Positions 60,350 through 64,000 of a DNA stretch of 64,000 nucleotides are shown in pieces. Position 1 is the first letter of the stretch; each line of letters starts with the position of its first letter. Made by a program: the position numbers and the translations under genes. The DNA comes from UBA1431 sp002329665 (GTDB lineage: Bacteria > Bacillota > Clostridia > Christensenellales > UBA1431): NCBI GenBank assembly GCA_040772545.1, contig JAXGXY010000001.1, positions 558,001 through 622,000 of the forward strand, written 5' to 3'. The notes under the pieces are model-generated. The model worked only from the letters and a program-made list of their open reading frames with translations, was not told where the DNA came from and searched no databases.

Positions 60350-60619
60350 TTCCTCAAAGGTTAAGGACGGGCGCAATAATTGTAGCGATGGGGGCGTTTG
60401 GTTTGCGTTTGCCGCGCCCTGCATTAACGAATCAGAAACTATTCTTTGTTAACGGACGGGATGCTTCGTTGATGATAGTATAGAAGGGGCCGTACATGGT
60501 ATCATCAGGAGAGCCGGTACAAACAGCCTTGACAGCGACGTTGCCGGGGCGTTCGCTTTTGCGTAGGGTAGCGCGCCTTGGCACGCAGCGGGGAAGGACG
60601 GGGAATCGGGAGGGGAACG

Positions 60620-63601
60620 ATGCTCAGGGACAAAAGATGGCTGGCGCTTGGCCTGGCGTTCGTGCTGCTGTTTACGATCGGTGTGCAGACCGCCGGGGCC
60701 TCTGCCGACGCGCAGGTGCGGCCAAAGGGCGCGGCGAACGGTGAAAGGCCAAAGAGCGGCGTCCTGACGGGGAATAAGGCCGGGCTGAGCAAGGCGAAGA
60801 AAAAGCTCGGGTCCGACCTTCTGGCGCTGCTCGATGAAAACGGATCGTCCAAGGATACATTAAAGGCCGTCCTCGCCGGGGAGATGCAGGAACAGGGCCG
60901 GCTTTCACAGGGAAAGATTACGGACGACAGGGGCCTCATGCAGACGAAGGCCTACGTCTATATCCAGCTTGAGCCGGGGGCGGACCCCGGCGCGGTCCAA
61001 GGGGCCGTAAGCAAGGTCGTCAGCAGGGACGAGGAACACGGCCTCATCGCGGCGTGGGTGAAATTAAGCGCGCTGGAGGCCCTCGCCGCGAACGCGGGCG
61101 TGAAAACAGTGCAGACGGTGCTGCCGCCGGTGGTCAACGCGGGGTCCGTGACGTCCGAGGGGGATTCCGTCCTCAAGGCGGAGCTCGCCAGGCTCCATGC
61201 AAAGACGGACGGCACGGGGGTAAAGGTCGGCGTCATATCCGATGGCGTCGACAACCTCGCCTCGGCGGTGGTGTCCAAAGACCTTCCTACAGACGTCACC
61301 GTGCTGAGCAACGCGCAGGGCGGCGACGAAGGGACGGCCATGCTCGAGATCGTCCACGACCTCGCGCCTGGTGCAAAGCTCTATTTCCACGACTGCGGGA
61401 GCAACGTAATCGAATTCAACCAGGCGATCGACGACCTCGTCGCGGCGGGGTGCACCGTCGTGTGCGACGACATTTCCTGGATAACGCAGCCCTTTTTCGA
61501 AGACGGCGCCGTGGCAGCCCATGTGCAAGAACTCGTGGAGGAGGACCGGGTCGTTTACGTGACGTCGGCCGGGAATGCCGCCATGAGGCATTACCAGGGC
61601 CGGTTTCACGACGACGGCATCGGTTTCCACGATTTCAGCGGCGGCACGAGCGCTTATATGGACCTTTACGTAAGAATCCCGGCCGGGGGTCGGGTCATCG
61701 TCGTCCTTGGGTGGAACGAACCGTTCGGCGCCTCCGGCAACAATTACGACCTGTACCTGACGAGCCTGGACTACGGTACCACATACGCCTGGAGCGGGGG
61801 CGTGCAGTCCGGCTCGGGAGACCCCCTCGAAGCGTTTTCCTATACGAATCCGGGTCCGTCCGCCATAACGGCCGCGATCCTGGTGCAGGCCTGCGACGCC
61901 CCGAGCACCAGGACGCTGGAAGTATATATTTACGGCTTTGGCGGGGCGTACAACTACACCGATAACACCGTGGCCGCAGACTCCGTCATGGGGCAGGCGG
62001 CGGTGCCCGGGGTCCTCGCCTGCGGGGCGGTGGACGCCGATACGCCCGACGAGATCGAGGGGTTTTCCTCGCGGGGCCCCGTGACCATGCTCAACGGAAC
62101 GCGGCCGAAACCGGACGTGTGCGCGACGGACGGGGTATCCGTGACCGGGGCGGGCGGGTTCTCCAACCCGTTTTACGGCACGAGCGCCTCGGCGCCCCAC
62201 GTCGCCGCCGTCGCCGCGCTGGTGCAGTCGAAACGGCCCGCGCTGACCGCGTCCCAGGTGAGAGAATGCATCGTGGATTCCGCGGCGGACCTAGGGGCTT
62301 CGGGCTTCGACACGGTCTACGGCAACGGCCTTGTCGACGCGCTCGCGGCCACGGGCACGTTCTATACCGTCAGGTTCGATTCCCGGGGCGGAAGCGCGGT
62401 GAAGAACCTCAGCGCGCTCGAAGGAACGAAGATACGGGCGCCGAAGTCTCCCACCCGCTCGGGCTATATATTCGGCGGGTGGTATAAAAACGCGCAGTGT
62501 ACGTCCCCGTGGAATTTCGACAGGGACAGGGTGGCTTCGAACATCACGCTCTATGCCAAATGGCTCGTGCGATACACGGTGAGCGCGGCGCCCAACAGCG
62601 CGGCGTACGGCACGGTGTCGGGGGCAGGCCCCTATGCCGCCGGCTCGAAGGCGACGCTGCGCGCTAAGCCCAAGGCCGGTTACCGGTTCGTCTGCTGGCG
62701 GGAAGGTTCCTCTAAGGTATCCTCGAGCGCCGCCTACACCTTCACGGTGGCCAAAAACAGGACGTTCAAGGCCGAGTTTGCCCAGATCGGCAGGCCCGCG
62801 GCGAAAGCCGCCTCCGCGTCCTACAACGGCGTGCGCGTGTCCTGGGGCGCGGTCAAGGGGGCGAGCGGGTACGAGGTGTGCCGCACCTCGCCCACCGGCA
62901 GCGTATACTCGCGCGTGACGACGACGTCGACGGGCTACACGCGGACCGGCCTTTCTACCGGGTCGACCTATTACTACAAGGTGCGCGCCTTTTGTATCGC
63001 CGGCGGCACGAAGACCTACGGGCGCTATTCGTCCCTCGTGAAAGCGAAGCCCGTGCCGGCCAGGCCCGTTGCGAAGGCGGCGTCGGTTTCCTACAACGGC
63101 ATCCGGATTTCGTGGAACGCGGTCAAGGGAGCGAGCGGGTACGAGGTGTGCCGCACGTCAAAAAGCGGAGCCACGGTCTACGCGCGCGCCCGCACGGCGT
63201 CGAGGAGCTATACGAGCACCGGGCGCAGGACGGGGCTGACGTATACCTTCAAGGTGCGGGCGTACAGGATGGTGAACGGGAAGAGGGTCTACGGGCGCTA
63301 TTCGTCCCTCGTGAAAGCGAAGCCCGTGCCGGCCAGGCCCGTTGCCAAGGCGGCGCCAATTTCAAAAAAAAGCATCCGGGTTTCGTGGAACGCGGTCAAG
63401 GGAGCGAGCGGGTACGAGGTGTGCCGCACGTCAAAAAGCGGAGCTACGGTGTACGGGCGAATCTTCACGAGGTCAAGAAGCTATGTGAACTCCGGCCGCA
63501 GGACGGGGACGACATACTACTATAAAGTCAGGGCGTACCGGAAGGTGGACGGAAAGCGAGTCTGCGGAAGATTCTCGGCCGTCGTAAAAGCGAAGACATA
63601 A
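60620..63601 (+). CDS. Secreted S8-family serine protease with InlB-type and fibronectin III repeats
   Basis: A 993-residue exported protein with signal peptide (about 1-29). The S8 peptidase domain (about 200-575) has Asp208 (VISDGVD), Asn319 (SAGNA) and Ser522 (GTSASAPHVA). In the canonical histidine position (HGT) the sequence reads DEGTAM with Glu237, as in a subgroup of bacterial subtilases. The C-terminus has an InlB B-repeat (Flg_new; 582-650), a Gly/Ala beta-repeat (652-722) and three FN3 domains (724-993). No cell-wall anchor is present. ATG 60620 follows GGGAGGGG. Confidence 0.88.
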   Translation: MLRDKRWLALGLAFVLLFTIGVQTAGASADAQVRPKGAANGERPKSGVLTGNKAGLSKAKKKLGSDLLALLDENGSSKDTLKAVLAGEMQEQGRLSQGKITDDRGLMQTKAYVYIQLEPGADPGAVQGAVSKVVSRDEEHGLIAAWVKLSALEALAANAGVKTVQTVLPPVVNAGSVTSEGDSVLKAELARLHAKTDGTGVKVGVISDGVDNLASAVVSKDLPTDVTVLSNAQGGDEGTAMLEIVHDLAPGAKLYFHDCGSNVIEFNQAIDDLVAAGCTVVCDDISWITQPFFEDGAVAAHVQELVEEDRVVYVTSAGNAAMRHYQGRFHDDGIGFHDFSGGTSAYMDLYVRIPAGGRVIVVLGWNEPFGASGNNYDLYLTSLDYGTTYAWSGGVQSGSGDPLEAFSYTNPGPSAITAAILVQACDAPSTRTLEVYIYGFGGAYNYTDNTVAADSVMGQAAVPGVLACGAVDADTPDEIEGFSSRGPVTMLNGTRPKPDVCATDGVSVTGAGGFSNPFYGTSASAPHVAAVAALVQSKRPALTASQVRECIVDSAADLGASGFDTVYGNGLVDALAATGTFYTVRFDSRGGSAVKNLSALEGTKIRAPKSPTRSGYIFGGWYKNAQCTSPWNFDRDRVASNITLYAKWLVRYTVSAAPNSAAYGTVSGAGPYAAGSKATLRAKPKAGYRFVCWREGSSKVSSSAAYTFTVAKNRTFKAEFAQIGRPAAKAASASYNGVRVSWGAVKGASGYEVCRTSPTGSVYSRVTTTSTGYTRTGLSTGSTYYYKVRAFCIAGGTKTYGRYSSLVKAKPVPARPVAKAASVSYNGIRISWNAVKGASGYEVCRTSKSGATVYARARTASRSYTSTGRRTGLTYTFKVRAYRMVNGKRVYGRYSSLVKAKPVPARPVAKAAPISKKSIRVSWNAVKGASGYEVCRTSKSGATVYGRIFTRSRSYVNSGRRTGTTYYYKVRAYRKVDGKRVCGRFSAVVKAKT
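62791..63600 (+). repeat. Three tandem FN3 repeats with DNA-level identity
   Basis: Three copies of about 270 bases. GCGAGCGGGTACGAGGTGTG is repeated at 62861, 63131 and 63404. A stretch of about 50 bases encoding YSSLVKAKPVPARPVAK is the same at 63022 and 63296. Copies 2 and 3 are closest, consistent with recent duplication within the gene. Confidence 0.85.
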
Positions 63602-64000
63602 AAACGGCATTGTTCGGGAAGCCGTCCGCTTCGCACCAGAATAAGGCTGAATCTCCGAAAAATTTAACCGGCAAAAAAACGGCGCCTGCGCCGCCGTAGG
63701 CCGTCGGCAAACCCTTCGGGATTTGTCGACGGTTTTCTGTGTGGTTAAAATGCCGCTTGAGGCGGCATTTTTTCCGCTAATCTGACGCACATGTCGTCAG
63801 ATTGGATTGAAAGTGGGGGATTGCATCCCCCACACCCCCAGTTAGTAGGTTTTTTTGACAGACTGAAACGGCGCCGGCGCCGTTTTTTGGGTGAACGCAA
63901 CACGATTTTTCGCTTTCTTAAGTAATAATGCAACAAATTTTATGGCGTTTTGAAAAATCGGGGACCCTTTTTCACAAACGGCAACGGCAAAGCGTTGACA
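63602..64000. other. Intergenic region rich in hairpins, no gene seen
   Basis: After the protease there are several inverted repeats: AAAATGCCGC/GCGGCATTTT (63747-63770), GGGGGATTGCATCCCCC (63817-63833) and AAACGGCGCC/GGCGCCGTTT (63866-63885) with T tracts. The right end (63890-64000) is AT-rich and ends at TTGACA, possibly a -35 of the next gene outside the window. Confidence 0.6.
63744..63811. repeat. Intergenic double-hairpin element, copy B
   Basis: AAAATGCCGC (63747-63756) pairs with GCGGCATTTT, then TTTCCGCT, a second hairpin AATCTGACG (63779-63787), loop CACATGT, CGTCAGATT (63795-63803), and GGATTGAA. It corresponds part for part to copy A (15312-15382): the second stems share only their loop-closing CG pairs, but each is perfectly paired. 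Confidence 0.6.

Overview
The window comes from a GC-rich, endospore-forming Gram-positive bacterium (Bacillota). Spore genes show this directly: two alpha/beta-type small acid-soluble spore proteins (9641-9850, 57517-57738), a Tlp-type spore protein (57162), bofA (23158), a CwlJ-like cortex hydrolase (18401) and a cotJA-cotJB-cotJC operon (54451-55573). Rex, a type 4 uracil-DNA glycosylase and strong GGAGG ribosome binding sites fit an anaerobic Clostridia-like lineage, but the sequence alone does not fix the genus. I found no tRNA, rRNA, CRISPR array, insertion sequence, prophage or plasmid origin. The window reads as chromosomal backbone with several lineage-specific islands.

Layout: 1-2659 is the end of a branched-chain amino acid ABC transporter (livM partial, livG, livF) plus a CBS-ACT protein. 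2779-5469 is a PadR / DUF1700 / two-SDR operon. 5578-9011 (minus) holds two more SDRs and an FGGY sugar kinase. 9641 is a SASP gene. 10405-15241 is sbcD-sbcC. 15398-19760 is a spore-germination and cell-wall block: LysM-GH18 glycosylase, PG-binding/LysM/M14 endopeptidase, CwlJ-like hydrolase and a Pro/Ala-rich GerQ-like protein. 19948-23427 is the conserved dnaX-yaaK-recR-yaaL-bofA block, followed by two tandem UDG-family genes and an S41 protease. 26578-28980 (minus) is an unusual SLH-like/M3 peptidase lipoprotein.

29307-32644 holds three genes that look functionally linked and that I cannot assign to a known pathway: a transaldolase-like enzyme, a HAD phosphatase and a polytopic membrane protein. 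They have good sigma-A promoters and a palindromic leader. 33612-39942 contains an orphan beta-class DNA methyltransferase, aconitase, a split chromate-type transporter, a GntR regulator, rex and a YjbQ protein. 40068-46213 has a lipoprotein and three tandem VanW paralogues, the second with a 17-copy hexapeptide minisatellite. 46398-48898 is an Lrp / aminotransferase / HAD operon. 48965-50658 is a triplet of zinc-ribbon CD225 (dispanin-like) membrane proteins plus a DUF2752 protein. 50911-56932 covers trmL, a Na/phosphate symporter, a GNAT-like protein, cotJABC and a sorbosone-dehydrogenase-like beta-propeller. The end holds tlp, a SASP, threonine aldolase, a coiled-coil/GIDE-like membrane protein and a large secreted S8 protease with InlB-type and FN3 repeats.

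Several start sites were set from Shine-Dalgarno position rather than the longest frame, and about one gene in six appears to start with TTG or GTG.
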